From: CAVPEV01 sp963703555
GTDB lineage: Bacteria > Actinomycetota > Actinomycetes > Actinomycetales > Cellulomonadaceae
Assembly (NCBI GenBank): GCA_963703555.1
Contig: CAVPEV010000021.1
Coordinates: 38,573 to 102,572 of the forward strand
Direction: 5' to 3'
DNA length: 64,000 nucleotides
Both the position numbers and the translations under genes were made by a program. The notes below the pieces were generated by a model. That model worked only from the letters and a program-made list of their open reading frames with translations, was not told the origin of the DNA and did no database searches. Below, piece by piece: positions 33,727-42,595 of this stretch (its first letter is position 1; the number at the start of each line of letters is the position of its first letter).

Positions 33727-36700
33727 ATGGTCGTCGTCGACGTCCGAGTCCGCAGGATCAGCGCAGTTCTCGCCGGAGCTGCCCTCGCGGTGGCGGGGCT
33801 GGTGGGCGCCACGCCGGCCACCATGGCTGCACCGGCCACCATGGCTGCACCGGCCACCATGGCTGCACCGGGCACCATGGCTGCACCGGGCACCATGGCT
33901 GCGAACCGCTCCGTGACGCTGGTGGGGGACCTGCAGAGCGAGCTGGGGTGCTCGGCGGACTGGCAGCCGGACTGCGCCGCCACCGCGCTGACCCCCACAG
34001 CAGTCTCGGGCGTGTATGCGGCGGTGCTGCCGGTGCCGGCCGGGAGCTGGCAGTACAAGGTCGCGCTCGACGGCGGCTGGGACGAGTCCTACGGTGCCGG
34101 CGGCGGCAGCGACAACGCGCCGCTGACGATTGCCGGGGACACCCGTCTGCGGTTCAGCTACGACGACTCCTCGCACCGGATCGCGGTGGCCCCGGTGGAC
34201 CTGACCGGCGGGTACACCAGCGCCGACGACGCCCTGGTGACCGCACCGGCCCAGCAGCCCGGCTCCACCGAGCAGTTCTACTTCGTCATGACGGACCGGT
34301 TCGCCGACGGGGACCCGACCAACGACACCGGCGGCCTGTCCGGCGACCGGCTGACCACCGGGTTCGACCCCACGGACAAGGGCTTCTACCACGGCGGGGA
34401 CCTCGCCGGTCTGCGCGACCGGCTGGACTACATCCAGGGGCTCGGCACGACGGCGATCTGGCTCACCCCGTCGTTCGTCAACCGGCCGGTCCAAGGCACC
34501 GGGGCCGACGCGTCGGCCGGCTACCACGGCTACTGGGTCACCGACTTCACCCGGATCGACCCGCACCTGGGCACGAACGCCGAGCTGCAGGCGCTCATCG
34601 CCGACGCGCACTCCCGGGGCATGAAGCTGTACTTCGACATCATCACCAACCACACCGCCGACGTCATCGACTATGCCGAGGGCCGCTACGACTACGTCGA
34701 CCAGGCGACCCGGCCGTACCGCGACACGGACGGCACCGCCTTCGACCCGGCCGACTACGCGGGCACGGGGAGCTTCCCGGCGCTCGACCCGGCCACCTCG
34801 TTCCCCTATACGCCGGTCATCGCGCCCGAGGACGCCAACCTCAAGGTGCCCGCCTGGCTGAACGATCAGACGCTGTACCACAACCGTGGAAACTCGACCT
34901 GGACCGGGGAGTCGGTGACCTACGGGGACTTCTCCGGCCTGGACGACCTCATGACCGAGAACCCGACGGTGGTGCAGGGCTTCGTCGACGTCTACGAGCA
35001 CTGGATCGACCTGGGCGTCGACGGCTTCCGGATCGACACCGCCAAGCACGTGAACACCGAGTTCTGGCAGCAGTGGACCAGCCAGGTGCTCGACTACGCC
35101 CGCGCGCACGGCAAGCCGGACTTCTTCATGTTCGGCGAGGTGTACGACGCGGATGCGGCGAAGACCGCGCCGTATGTGCGCAGCACAGATATGAGCTCGG
35201 TGCTCGACTTCGCCTTCCAGTCCGCCGCGTCGAGCTTCGCGCGCGGGGCCGGCCCGGCCGCCCTGTCGACGCTGTTCGCCGGCGACGACCGGTACACGAC
35301 ACCGGACAGCAGTGCGGGAGCTCTACCGACGTTCCTCGGCAACCACGACATGGGCCGGATCGGCTACGCGGTCAAGGACTCCGGCTCGGCGCTCGCCCGG
35401 TCGGAGCTCGCCCACTCCCTCATGTACCTGACCCGCGGCCAGCCGGTCGTGTACTACGGCGACGAGCAAGGGTTCGTCGGGAACGGGTCGATGGGCGGCA
35501 CCGACAAGGACGCCCGGCAGGACATGTTCGCCACCGCGGTGGACGAGTACGCGAGCCAGGCGCTGCTCACCGGTGAGACGGCCGGGTCGGTGGACCGCTA
35601 CGACCCGACGGCTCCCCTGTACACGCACATCGCCGAGCTGGCCGCGCTGCGAGCCGGCACGCCGGCGCTGGTCTCCGGCGCCCAGATCGAGCGTCCGGTG
35701 AGCGGGGCGGGCGCGGGGTCGGTCTACGCCTTCTCCCGGGTGGACCGGGACGCGCAGATCGAGCACCTGGTGGCCCTGAACAATGCGGAGACCGCCTCGA
35801 GCGTCACGGTCACCACGCTCACCCCCGGGGCCACCTTCACGAGCCTGTACGGCGGGCACGCCCCGGTCGTCGCTGGTCGGGACGGTGTGGTCACGCTGAC
35901 CGTCCCGCCGCTGTCGGCGGTCGTCCTGCGGGCCGGCACCCCGGTGGCCGCGGCGCCGGACGGCACGGCGGACGTCGGCGTGTCCGTGCCCGCGCCGGGC
36001 GGCGAGCTCACCGGGTCGGTCCCGGTGGCCGCCACCGTCGCCGACGGCGTGTGGCACGAGACGTCGTTCGCCTGGCGGGTGCTCGGGGACACGACGTGGA
36101 CACCGCTCGGTACGGCGGTCACCACCCGACCGCGGGTCTTCCACGACGTGCCCAGCAGCCTGGTCGACGGCACGCTCGTCGAGTACCGGGCCGTCACCCG
36201 GGACGCGGCCGGCCACCGCGGAGCAGCCTCCACCTATGGTTCGGTGGGTCTGGCGGTCGACGGCGTCGTGCCGCAGCAGCCGGCACCGGACGACCTGCTC
36301 GTCACCGCTCCCGGTAGCTACCAGAGCGAGGTCGGCTGCCCCGGTGACTGGCAGCCGGACTGCGCGGCCACCCGGCTCACATCCCGAGGCAACGGCATCT
36401 ACGCCGGGACGGTCTCGGTGCCGCCCGGCAGCTACGAGTACAAGATCGCGATCGGCGGCAGGTGGGACGAGAACTACGGCGCCGGGGGTGTCCCCGGTGG
36501 GCCGAACGTCGTCTTCACCGTGCCTGGTGACACCGCTGCGGACGTCACCTTCGTCTACGACCACGCGGCGCACGCCTTCACCAGCAGCGCCCAGGGGCCG
36601 TTGCTCACCCTGCCCGGCAGCTTCCAGAGCGAGGTCGGCTGCCCCGGTGACTGGCAGCCGGACTGCCTGGCCACCTGGCTGTCCGACCCGGACGGCGACG

Positions 36701-39612
36701 GTGTGTTCACCTTCACCACGGACGCCGTCCCGGCGGGCAGCTACGAGGTGAAGGTGGCGCACAACCTCAGCTGGGCGGAGAACTACGGCGCCGGCGGCGT
36801 GCGCGACGGGGCGAACATCGCCTTCGTGGCGCCGGGCGGCAAGCCCATCACCTTCAGCTATGACCTGGCCGTGCACCTGCTGACCGTCGAGGTCACGGAC
36901 CCGCCGCTGGCCGGCGTGGGGCAGTGGCAGGCCCAGTGGATCGATGCGACGACGATCGCGTGGCCCGCCGGCCTGGTGGCGTCCGGAGCGGACCCGGCCA
37001 CGGCGACCTGGCGGCTGTACCACGCGCCGGACGCATCGCTGGAGGTGGTCGGGCGGGAGGTCGCCGGCGGCGAGGAGGTCACGCTGACCTATGACCCGGC
37101 CGGCCTGACGGCCGCTCAGCTCGGCAGGTTCCCGGCCCTGGGCGGCTACCTCGCTCTGCACCTGGACGCCGCCACGCCCGACGCCGAGCGGTGGCTGACC
37201 GGCGAGCTCCTGGTCAGCCAGGCGGCCGCCGACGGCACGCTGACCGCCGCGACCGGCGTGCAGATCCCGGGTGTGCTGGACGACCTGTACGCCGGTCGTG
37301 CCACGGACCGCACGTTCGGCGCCACCTGGCGGGCCGGCAAGCCCTCGTTGACGCTGTGGGCGCCGACCGCCCAGCACGTCGACCTGCTGCTGTGGCGCGG
37401 TGCGGACACCGACCGCGAGCCGCAGCGCATCCCCATGGTGCGCCAGCCCGACGGCGCCTGGACGGTGCAGGGGGCACGGTCCTGGACGAACGCCGCCTAC
37501 CTGTACGAGGTCACGGTCTACGTCCCGACCACCGACGCGGTCGAGGTGAACCGGGTCACCGACCCGGCCTCGGTGGCACTGACCGTCAACTCGACGTACT
37601 CCGTGCTCGTCGACCTCGACGACCGGGCGCTCGCCCCACGGCAGTGGTCGCGGACTCCCCAGCCGCAGGTGGACCCGGTGGACCAGGCCATCTACGAGCT
37701 GCACGTGCGCGACTTCTCGATCGCCGACACCACGGTGCCCGAGCGGCTGCGCGGGACGTACCTGGCGTTCGCGCAGGAGCACAGCGCCGGCCGGCAGCAC
37801 CTGCGCGACCTGGCACGGGCGGGCTTGACGACCGTCCACCTGCTGCCCACCTTCGACATCGCCTCCATCGAGGAGGACCGCGCCGCGCAGCAGACCCCGC
37901 CGTGCGACCTGGCATCGTTCCCGGCCGACTCGCCCGAGCAGCAGGCCTGCGTCGCCCAGGTCGCCGACACGGACGGCTACAACTGGGGCTACGACCCGCT
38001 GCACTGGTCGGTGCCCGAGGGCTCGTACGCGGTCGACCCCGACGGTGCAGCCCGCGTCGTGGAGTTCCGCACCATGGTGGGCGCCCTGCACGCCGACGGC
38101 CTGCAGGTCGTCGGCGACCAGGTGTTCAACCACACGGCGGCGAGCGGCCAGGACCCGAGGTCGATCCTCGACCGTGTGGTGCCCGGCTACTACCACCGGC
38201 TCGATGCCGTCGGCGCGGTGGAGACCTCGACCTGCTGCCAGAACGTGGCGACCGAGCATGCGCTGGCCCAGCAGCTCATGGTGGACTCGGTGGTCACCTG
38301 GGCCCGTGACTACAAGGTGGACGGCTTCCGGTTCGACCTCATGGGCCACCACAGCGTCGAGACGATGCAGGCGGTCCGTGCCGCGCTCGACGCGCTGACC
38401 GTGCGGCACGACGGCGTGGACGGCTCGCGCGTCTACCTGTACGGCGAGGGGTGGAACTTCGGCGAGGTCGCGAACAACGCGTTGTTCACCCAGGCCACCC
38501 AGGGCCAGCTCGGCGGGACGGGTATCGGCACGTTCAGCGACCGGCTGCGCGACGCGGTGCGCGGCGGTCGCCCGTTCGACGCCGACCCGCGCATCCAGGG
38601 CTTCGGCTCCGGCGCCGTCACCGACCCCAACGGGGCGCCGGTCAACGGCACCCCGGCCGAGCAGGCCGCGCGCCTGGCGCACGACACCGACCTGGTCAAG
38701 CTCGGCATGGCCGGCAACCTGCGCGACTACGCCTTCGAGACGTCCGACGGCACCGTGCGCACGGGGGCGCAGATCGACTACAACGGTCAGCCGGCCGGCT
38801 ACGCGGACTCCCCGGAGGAGGTCGTCACCTACGTCGACGCCCACGACAACGAGACCCTGTTCGACGCCCTGACCCTCAAGCTGCCGCCGGACACCCCGAT
38901 GGCGGACCGGGTGCGGATGAACACCGTGTCGCTGGCGACCACGGCGCTGGCGCAGACGCCGTCGTTCTGGCACGCCGGGGCCGACCTGCTGCGGAGCAAG
39001 TCGCTGGACCGCAACAGCTACAACTCCGGCGACTGGTTCAACGTGCTGGACCTGTCGGGGCAGACCAACGGTTTCGGCCACGGGCTCCCGCCGGCGCCGG
39101 ACAACCAGGCCAAGTGGCCGTTCCAGCAGCCGCTGCTGGCCGACCCGGCCCTGGCGCCCACCCCGAAGGACATCGCCACGGCGACGGCCGCGGCCCAGGA
39201 CCTGCTCCGTCTGCGCTACTCCACCGACCTGTTCCGGCTCGGCAGCGCGCAACTCATCGAGCAGAAGGTGACGTTCCCCGCAGGTGGCCCGGACGCCGCA
39301 CCCGGCGTGGTCGTGATGCGCATCGACGACACGGTGGGTCGGGACGTCGACCACCGGCTGGACGGCGTGCTCGTCGTCCTCAACGCCTCCGACGAGGACG
39401 TCACCGTCCCGGTCGAGGGGCTCGCCGGTGCGCAGTACCGGCTCTCCCCGGTGCAGGCGGGTGGCAGCGACGAGGTGGTCCGCAGGACCACCTGGGACGT
39501 GGCGGACGGCGCGGCGAGCATCCCCGCCCGGACCGTGTCGGTGCTGGTGGACGACCAGGGCGCGCAGCACGGCAGGTGTCTGCGCTGGTGGCCGTGGTGC
39601 GGGCGAGCCTGA
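33727..39612 (+). CDS. Secreted bifunctional amylase-pullulanase (two GH13 domains)
   Basis: 1961 residues, signal peptide at the start (basic VRVRR, hydrophobic LAGAALAVAGLVGA). Order: pullulanase-type X25 module (about 61-125); alpha-amylase GH13 domain with Asp437 (GVDGFRIDTAKH), Glu471 (FGEVYD) and Asp541 (GNHD); two further X25 modules (about 860-1050, each with SEVGCPGDWQPDC and ENYGAGG); a beta-rich part; then a pullulanase-type GH13 domain with Asp1537 (VDGFRFDLMGHH), Glu1574 (YGEGWNFGE) and Asp1707 (DAHDNETL). Both catalytic triads are intact, so it should cut alpha-1,4 and alpha-1,6 links of starch or pullulan outside the cell. The ATG at 33727 follows GGAGGA. The region after the signal has five repeats of (A/G)TMAAP. 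Confidence 0.92.
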   Translation: MVVVDVRVRRISAVLAGAALAVAGLVGATPATMAAPATMAAPATMAAPGTMAAPGTMAANRSVTLVGDLQSELGCSADWQPDCAATALTPTAVSGVYAAVLPVPAGSWQYKVALDGGWDESYGAGGGSDNAPLTIAGDTRLRFSYDDSSHRIAVAPVDLTGGYTSADDALVTAPAQQPGSTEQFYFVMTDRFADGDPTNDTGGLSGDRLTTGFDPTDKGFYHGGDLAGLRDRLDYIQGLGTTAIWLTPSFVNRPVQGTGADASAGYHGYWVTDFTRIDPHLGTNAELQALIADAHSRGMKLYFDIITNHTADVIDYAEGRYDYVDQATRPYRDTDGTAFDPADYAGTGSFPALDPATSFPYTPVIAPEDANLKVPAWLNDQTLYHNRGNSTWTGESVTYGDFSGLDDLMTENPTVVQGFVDVYEHWIDLGVDGFRIDTAKHVNTEFWQQWTSQVLDYARAHGKPDFFMFGEVYDADAAKTAPYVRSTDMSSVLDFAFQSAASSFARGAGPAALSTLFAGDDRYTTPDSSAGALPTFLGNHDMGRIGYAVKDSGSALARSELAHSLMYLTRGQPVVYYGDEQGFVGNGSMGGTDKDARQDMFATAVDEYASQALLTGETAGSVDRYDPTAPLYTHIAELAALRAGTPALVSGAQIERPVSGAGAGSVYAFSRVDRDAQIEHLVALNNAETASSVTVTTLTPGATFTSLYGGHAPVVAGRDGVVTLTVPPLSAVVLRAGTPVAAAPDGTADVGVSVPAPGGELTGSVPVAATVADGVWHETSFAWRVLGDTTWTPLGTAVTTRPRVFHDVPSSLVDGTLVEYRAVTRDAAGHRGAASTYGSVGLAVDGVVPQQPAPDDLLVTAPGSYQSEVGCPGDWQPDCAATRLTSRGNGIYAGTVSVPPGSYEYKIAIGGRWDENYGAGGVPGGPNVVFTVPGDTAADVTFVYDHAAHAFTSSAQGPLLTLPGSFQSEVGCPGDWQPDCLATWLSDPDGDGVFTFTTDAVPAGSYEVKVAHNLSWAENYGAGGVRDGANIAFVAPGGKPITFSYDLAVHLLTVEVTDPPLAGVGQWQAQWIDATTIAWPAGLVASGADPATATWRLYHAPDASLEVVGREVAGGEEVTLTYDPAGLTAAQLGRFPALGGYLALHLDAATPDAERWLTGELLVSQAAADGTLTAATGVQIPGVLDDLYAGRATDRTFGATWRAGKPSLTLWAPTAQHVDLLLWRGADTDREPQRIPMVRQPDGAWTVQGARSWTNAAYLYEVTVYVPTTDAVEVNRVTDPASVALTVNSTYSVLVDLDDRALAPRQWSRTPQPQVDPVDQAIYELHVRDFSIADTTVPERLRGTYLAFAQEHSAGRQHLRDLARAGLTTVHLLPTFDIASIEEDRAAQQTPPCDLASFPADSPEQQACVAQVADTDGYNWGYDPLHWSVPEGSYAVDPDGAARVVEFRTMVGALHADGLQVVGDQVFNHTAASGQDPRSILDRVVPGYYHRLDAVGAVETSTCCQNVATEHALAQQLMVDSVVTWARDYKVDGFRFDLMGHHSVETMQAVRAALDALTVRHDGVDGSRVYLYGEGWNFGEVANNALFTQATQGQLGGTGIGTFSDRLRDAVRGGRPFDADPRIQGFGSGAVTDPNGAPVNGTPAEQAARLAHDTDLVKLGMAGNLRDYAFETSDGTVRTGAQIDYNGQPAGYADSPEEVVTYVDAHDNETLFDALTLKLPPDTPMADRVRMNTVSLATTALAQTPSFWHAGADLLRSKSLDRNSYNSGDWFNVLDLSGQTNGFGHGLPPAPDNQAKWPFQQPLLADPALAPTPKDIATATAAAQDLLRLRYSTDLFRLGSAQLIEQKVTFPAGGPDAAPGVVVMRIDDTVGRDVDHRLDGVLVVLNASDEDVTVPVEGLAGAQYRLSPVQAGGSDEVVRRTTWDVADGAASIPARTVSVLVDDQGAQHGRCLRWWPWCGRA
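33817..33903 (+). repeat. 18-bp tandem repeat next to the signal peptide of the amylopullulanase
   Basis: Five near-perfect copies of ACCATGGCTGCACCGGCC encode TMAAPA/TMAAPG at and after the predicted signal cleavage region. Each unit also contains an in-frame ATG. Confidence 0.85.
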
Positions 39613-39640
39613 CCGACCGGGATCGCCGATCGTTTACTTC

Positions 39641-39677
39641 TTGACGACAAGGGATCCGGGCGTGTATATCTCATACA
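39641..39677 (+). promoter_or_regulatory. Promoter and possible autoregulatory site of the ROK gene
   Basis: TTGACG (39641-39646) and TATATC (39665-39670) are 18 bp apart, and the start codon follows 6 nt later, giving a leaderless transcript. TGTATATCTCATACA (39663-39677) is an inverted repeat over the -10 box and start codon, and CTTGACGACAAG overlaps the -35 box. Either could bind the ROK protein. Confidence 0.5.
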
Positions 39678-40894
39678 TGCCCGCCGCCGGCCGCTTCGCC
39701 GCCACCAGCTCGCGTGACACCGGTTCGCAGCGGGCGCTCCGCGAGCTCAACACCCGCAAGATCCTCGACGTGCTGGCCGGTCGCGGGCCGAGGACGCAGG
39801 CGGAGCTGGCCCGGGTGACCGGACTGTCCACCGGGACCGTGTCCAACATCGTCCGTGGCCTCGTCTCCGACGGCCGGGCGCTCGCCACGCCCGTGGTCAG
39901 CTCGGGCCGGCGCTCCGTGCAGGTGTCCCTGGCCCCTGACCGGCGCGTGGTCGTGGGCATCGACATCGGCCGCAGCCACCTGCGGCTGCTCGGCTGTGAT
40001 GCCGCGCACCGCACCTTCGGCCTGCGCAGCGCGACCCTGGAGCCGGGGCACCGCCCCGCACAGACGCTGCGAGCCGCCGCGGACATGCTCGACGCGATGC
40101 TCCAGGAGGAAGAGATCTGCCGGTCCCGGGTGCAGGTCTGCGGCATCGCACTGCCCGCCGCGCTGGACCCGGTGAGCCGCATGGTGATCCAGGAGAGCGT
40201 CCTGCCCAACTGGGCGGGACAGGACCTGGGGGCGCTGAGCGCGAGCGTGCTCGGGCTGCCCACGGTGCTGGAGAACGACGCGAACCTCGGCGCGCTGGCC
40301 CACGTGAGCTTCGGCCGGCACCCGTCGGCGCACAGCCTCGTCTACATCAAGGTCGCAACCGGCATCGGCGCGGGCATCGCCCTGGACGGTCAGCTGTACC
40401 GCAGCAGCAGCGGTCTCACCGGCGAGATCGGCCACTTCCAGGTCGTGGACGGCGGCGAGGTCTGCTACTGCGGCAACCGCGGGTGCCTGGAGACGGTGGG
40501 ATCCACGCGCCGAGTCGTGACGGACCTCGCGCACATCCGGCACGGGGACGCGGTCACGCTCGACGACGTGGTCGCCGCCGCGGAGGCGGCCGAGCCCGCG
40601 ATCCTGCGGATCCTCGAGGACGCCGGGGCGGCGCTCGGTCGCGCGGTCGCGCTGGTGTGCACCCTGCTGAGCCCGGACGTCGTGGTGCTCGGGGGACCGC
40701 TCACGCGGGTCGGCGGCCCGATGCTCGAGGCGCTGGTCCGCTCGGTGCGCCAGCGGGCCCTGCTGTCGGCGACGGCGGCCACCGTGTTCGAGCTGTCCGA
40801 CCTGGGCGCCGACGCCGAGGTGCAGGGTGCGTGCGAGCTGGCTCTGCAGGAGATGCTCTGGACGACCGCAGCGGTGCCTGCGTCAACTTCGTAA
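39677..40894 (+). CDS. ROK-family transcriptional regulator
   Basis: 405 residues. An N-terminal winged helix (about 25-75: TRKILDVLAGRGPRTQAELA, LSTGTVSNIVRGL) is fused to a ROK sugar-binding domain with VVVGIDIGRSHLRLLG, ENDANLGALA, the His of GEIGHFQV and the zinc-binding CYCGNRGCLE. Such proteins (NagC, Mlc, XylR types) repress sugar genes and release on binding the sugar. It lies directly upstream of a complete sugar ABC transporter, so it is its probable regulator. The ATG at 39677 is supported by the -10 spacing. Confidence 0.9.
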   Translation: MPAAGRFAATSSRDTGSQRALRELNTRKILDVLAGRGPRTQAELARVTGLSTGTVSNIVRGLVSDGRALATPVVSSGRRSVQVSLAPDRRVVVGIDIGRSHLRLLGCDAAHRTFGLRSATLEPGHRPAQTLRAAADMLDAMLQEEEICRSRVQVCGIALPAALDPVSRMVIQESVLPNWAGQDLGALSASVLGLPTVLENDANLGALAHVSFGRHPSAHSLVYIKVATGIGAGIALDGQLYRSSSGLTGEIGHFQVVDGGEVCYCGNRGCLETVGSTRRVVTDLAHIRHGDAVTLDDVVAAAEAAEPAILRILEDAGAALGRAVALVCTLLSPDVVVLGGPLTRVGGPMLEALVRSVRQRALLSATAATVFELSDLGADAEVQGACELALQEMLWTTAAVPASTS

Positions 40895-40903
40895 CAGTAT
40901 GGC

Positions 40904-40951
40904 AACGGCATGCGTTCATAGGTTGACCGGGCAGGTGCCGAGCGCTAGCGT
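40904..40951 (+). promoter_or_regulatory. Promoter of the mmsA-gguB-chvE operon
   Basis: TTGACC (40923-40928) and TAGCGT (40946-40951) are exactly 17 bp apart. Just upstream AACGGCATGCGTT (40904-40916) forms an inverted repeat (AACG, 5 bp, CGTT) that may be a regulator site. Confidence 0.45.
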
Positions 40952-41021
40952 CGGCCAGGCCGCGCAGATCGGAGTCGCGGGCGCACCGCGAGCAACGGCG
41001 CCGGACGAGGAAGGGATCTCG

Positions 41022-42569
41022 ATGACGGAGAGCCACGTCATCCTCGAGATGAGGTCGATCACCAAGGACTTCCCGGGGGTCCGCGCCCTGGACGACGTCA
41101 GCATGAGCGTCCGTTCCGGGGAGATCCATGCGATCTGCGGGGAGAACGGTGCGGGCAAGTCCACCCTCATGAAGGTGCTGTCCGGGGTGTACCCGTACGG
41201 CACCTACGAGGGCGACATCATCTACCAGGGGGAGGAGGTGCGGTTCCGGGACATCCGCTCCAGCGAGCAGGCCGGGATCGTCATCATCCACCAGGAGCTC
41301 GCACTCATTCCCGAGCTGTCGATCACCGAGAACATCTTCCTGGGCAACGAGATCAAGCACGGTCTGGGCATCGACTGGACGCAGGCGCGCCGCCGCGCCC
41401 AGGACGTGCTCGCGCGGGTGGGTCTGGACGAGAACCCGGACACCGCGATCAAGAACCTCGGGGTCGGTCAGCAGCAGCTCGTGGAGATCGCCCGGGCGCT
41501 GGCCAAGGACGTCAAGCTGCTCATCCTCGACGAGCCCACCTCGGCCCTGAACCAGGAGGACTCCGAGAACCTCCTGGACCTGTTGCGCGGTCTGCGGTCC
41601 AGGGGCCTGACCAGCATCATGATCTCCCACAAGCTCAACGAGATCGCCGAGATCGCCGACTCGATCACGATCCTTCGGGACGGTCGCACGGTGGAGACCC
41701 TGGACGTCTCGCAAGGCGCCGTCGACGAGGACCGCATCATCCGCGGGATGGTCGGACGGTCCCTGGACGCCCGGTTCCCCGAGCACACCCCGCACATCGG
41801 CGAGAAGTTCTTCGAGGTCGTGGACTGGACCGTCGAGCACCCGCAGGTGCCGGGACGGCTGGTCGCCAAGCACTCCAGCTTCTTCGTCCGCCGGGGCGAG
41901 ATCGTCGGGTTCGCCGGCATCATGGGTGCCGGTCGGACCGAGCTGGCCCGGTCGCTGTTCGGACGCACGTACGGCCGGTACCTCGGCGGCACCATCCTCA
42001 TCGACGGTAAGCCGGTGGACGTCCCGACGGTGCCGTCCGCGATCGAGCACAAGATCGCCTACGTGCCCGAAGACCGCAAGGCGGTGGGCCTCAACCTGCT
42101 CGACACCATCCGGGACACGGTGGTGTCGGCCGACCTGCGGCGGATCACGCACCACGGTGCGATCAACCCTGACGAGGCCTACCTGGCGGCCGAGGCCTAC
42201 CGGACCTCGCTGGGCATCAAGGCCGGCAGCGTCTACGAGGGGGTGAGCAAGCTCTCCGGCGGCAACCAGCAGAAGGCGCTGCTCGCCAAGTGGATGTTCA
42301 CCCAGCCGGACCTGCTCATCCTGGACGAGCCGACGCGCGGCATCGACGTCGGCGCGAAGTACGAGATCTACACCCTCATCCAGGCGCTCGCCGACGCGGG
42401 CAAGGGCGTCGTCTTCATCTCCTCCGAGCTGCCCGAGCTGCTCGGCGTGTGCGACCGCATCTACACCATCTTCGAGGGCACGGTGACCGGCGTCCTCGAC
42501 CGGGCGGAGGCCACCCAGGAGAAGTTGATGCGGCTCATGACCGGCACCACACCCGTCCCGACCCACTGA
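41022..42569 (+). CDS. mmsA: Sugar ABC transporter ATP-binding protein (MmsA/GguA type)
   Basis: 515 residues with two ABC domains, the pattern of CUT2 importers. First domain: Walker A GENGAGKST, signature-like LGVGQQQLVEIARAL, Walker B LLILDEPTSAL. Second domain: the Walker A is degenerate (GIMGAGRTELAR), with signature LSGGNQQKALLAKW and LLILDEPTRGIDVG. It resembles the multiple-monosaccharide transporter ATPase GguA. It powers uptake of a pentose or hexose such as xylose, arabinose, glucose or galactose. The ATG at 41022 follows GAGGAAGG. First gene of the operon. Confidence 0.93.
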   Translation: MTESHVILEMRSITKDFPGVRALDDVSMSVRSGEIHAICGENGAGKSTLMKVLSGVYPYGTYEGDIIYQGEEVRFRDIRSSEQAGIVIIHQELALIPELSITENIFLGNEIKHGLGIDWTQARRRAQDVLARVGLDENPDTAIKNLGVGQQQLVEIARALAKDVKLLILDEPTSALNQEDSENLLDLLRGLRSRGLTSIMISHKLNEIAEIADSITILRDGRTVETLDVSQGAVDEDRIIRGMVGRSLDARFPEHTPHIGEKFFEVVDWTVEHPQVPGRLVAKHSSFFVRRGEIVGFAGIMGAGRTELARSLFGRTYGRYLGGTILIDGKPVDVPTVPSAIEHKIAYVPEDRKAVGLNLLDTIRDTVVSADLRRITHHGAINPDEAYLAAEAYRTSLGIKAGSVYEGVSKLSGGNQQKALLAKWMFTQPDLLILDEPTRGIDVGAKYEIYTLIQALADAGKGVVFISSELPELLGVCDRIYTIFEGTVTGVLDRAEATQEKLMRLMTGTTPVPTH

Positions 42570-42595
42570 ACACCACTGCTGAAGGATTGTCGACG

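Noticed and set aside
31711..35109. A 1132-codon minus-strand frame across icd and the start of the amylopullulanase
   Set aside because: It spans two well-supported plus-strand genes and contains no known motif; it is a product of the high GC content.
35323..39570. A 1415-codon open frame on the minus strand opposite the amylopullulanase
   Set aside because: It mirrors the third-codon GC bias of the real gene, has no recognisable domain, and is rich in Arg, Gly, Asp and Val in a shadow-like pattern. The plus-strand frame has signal peptide and catalytic motifs.
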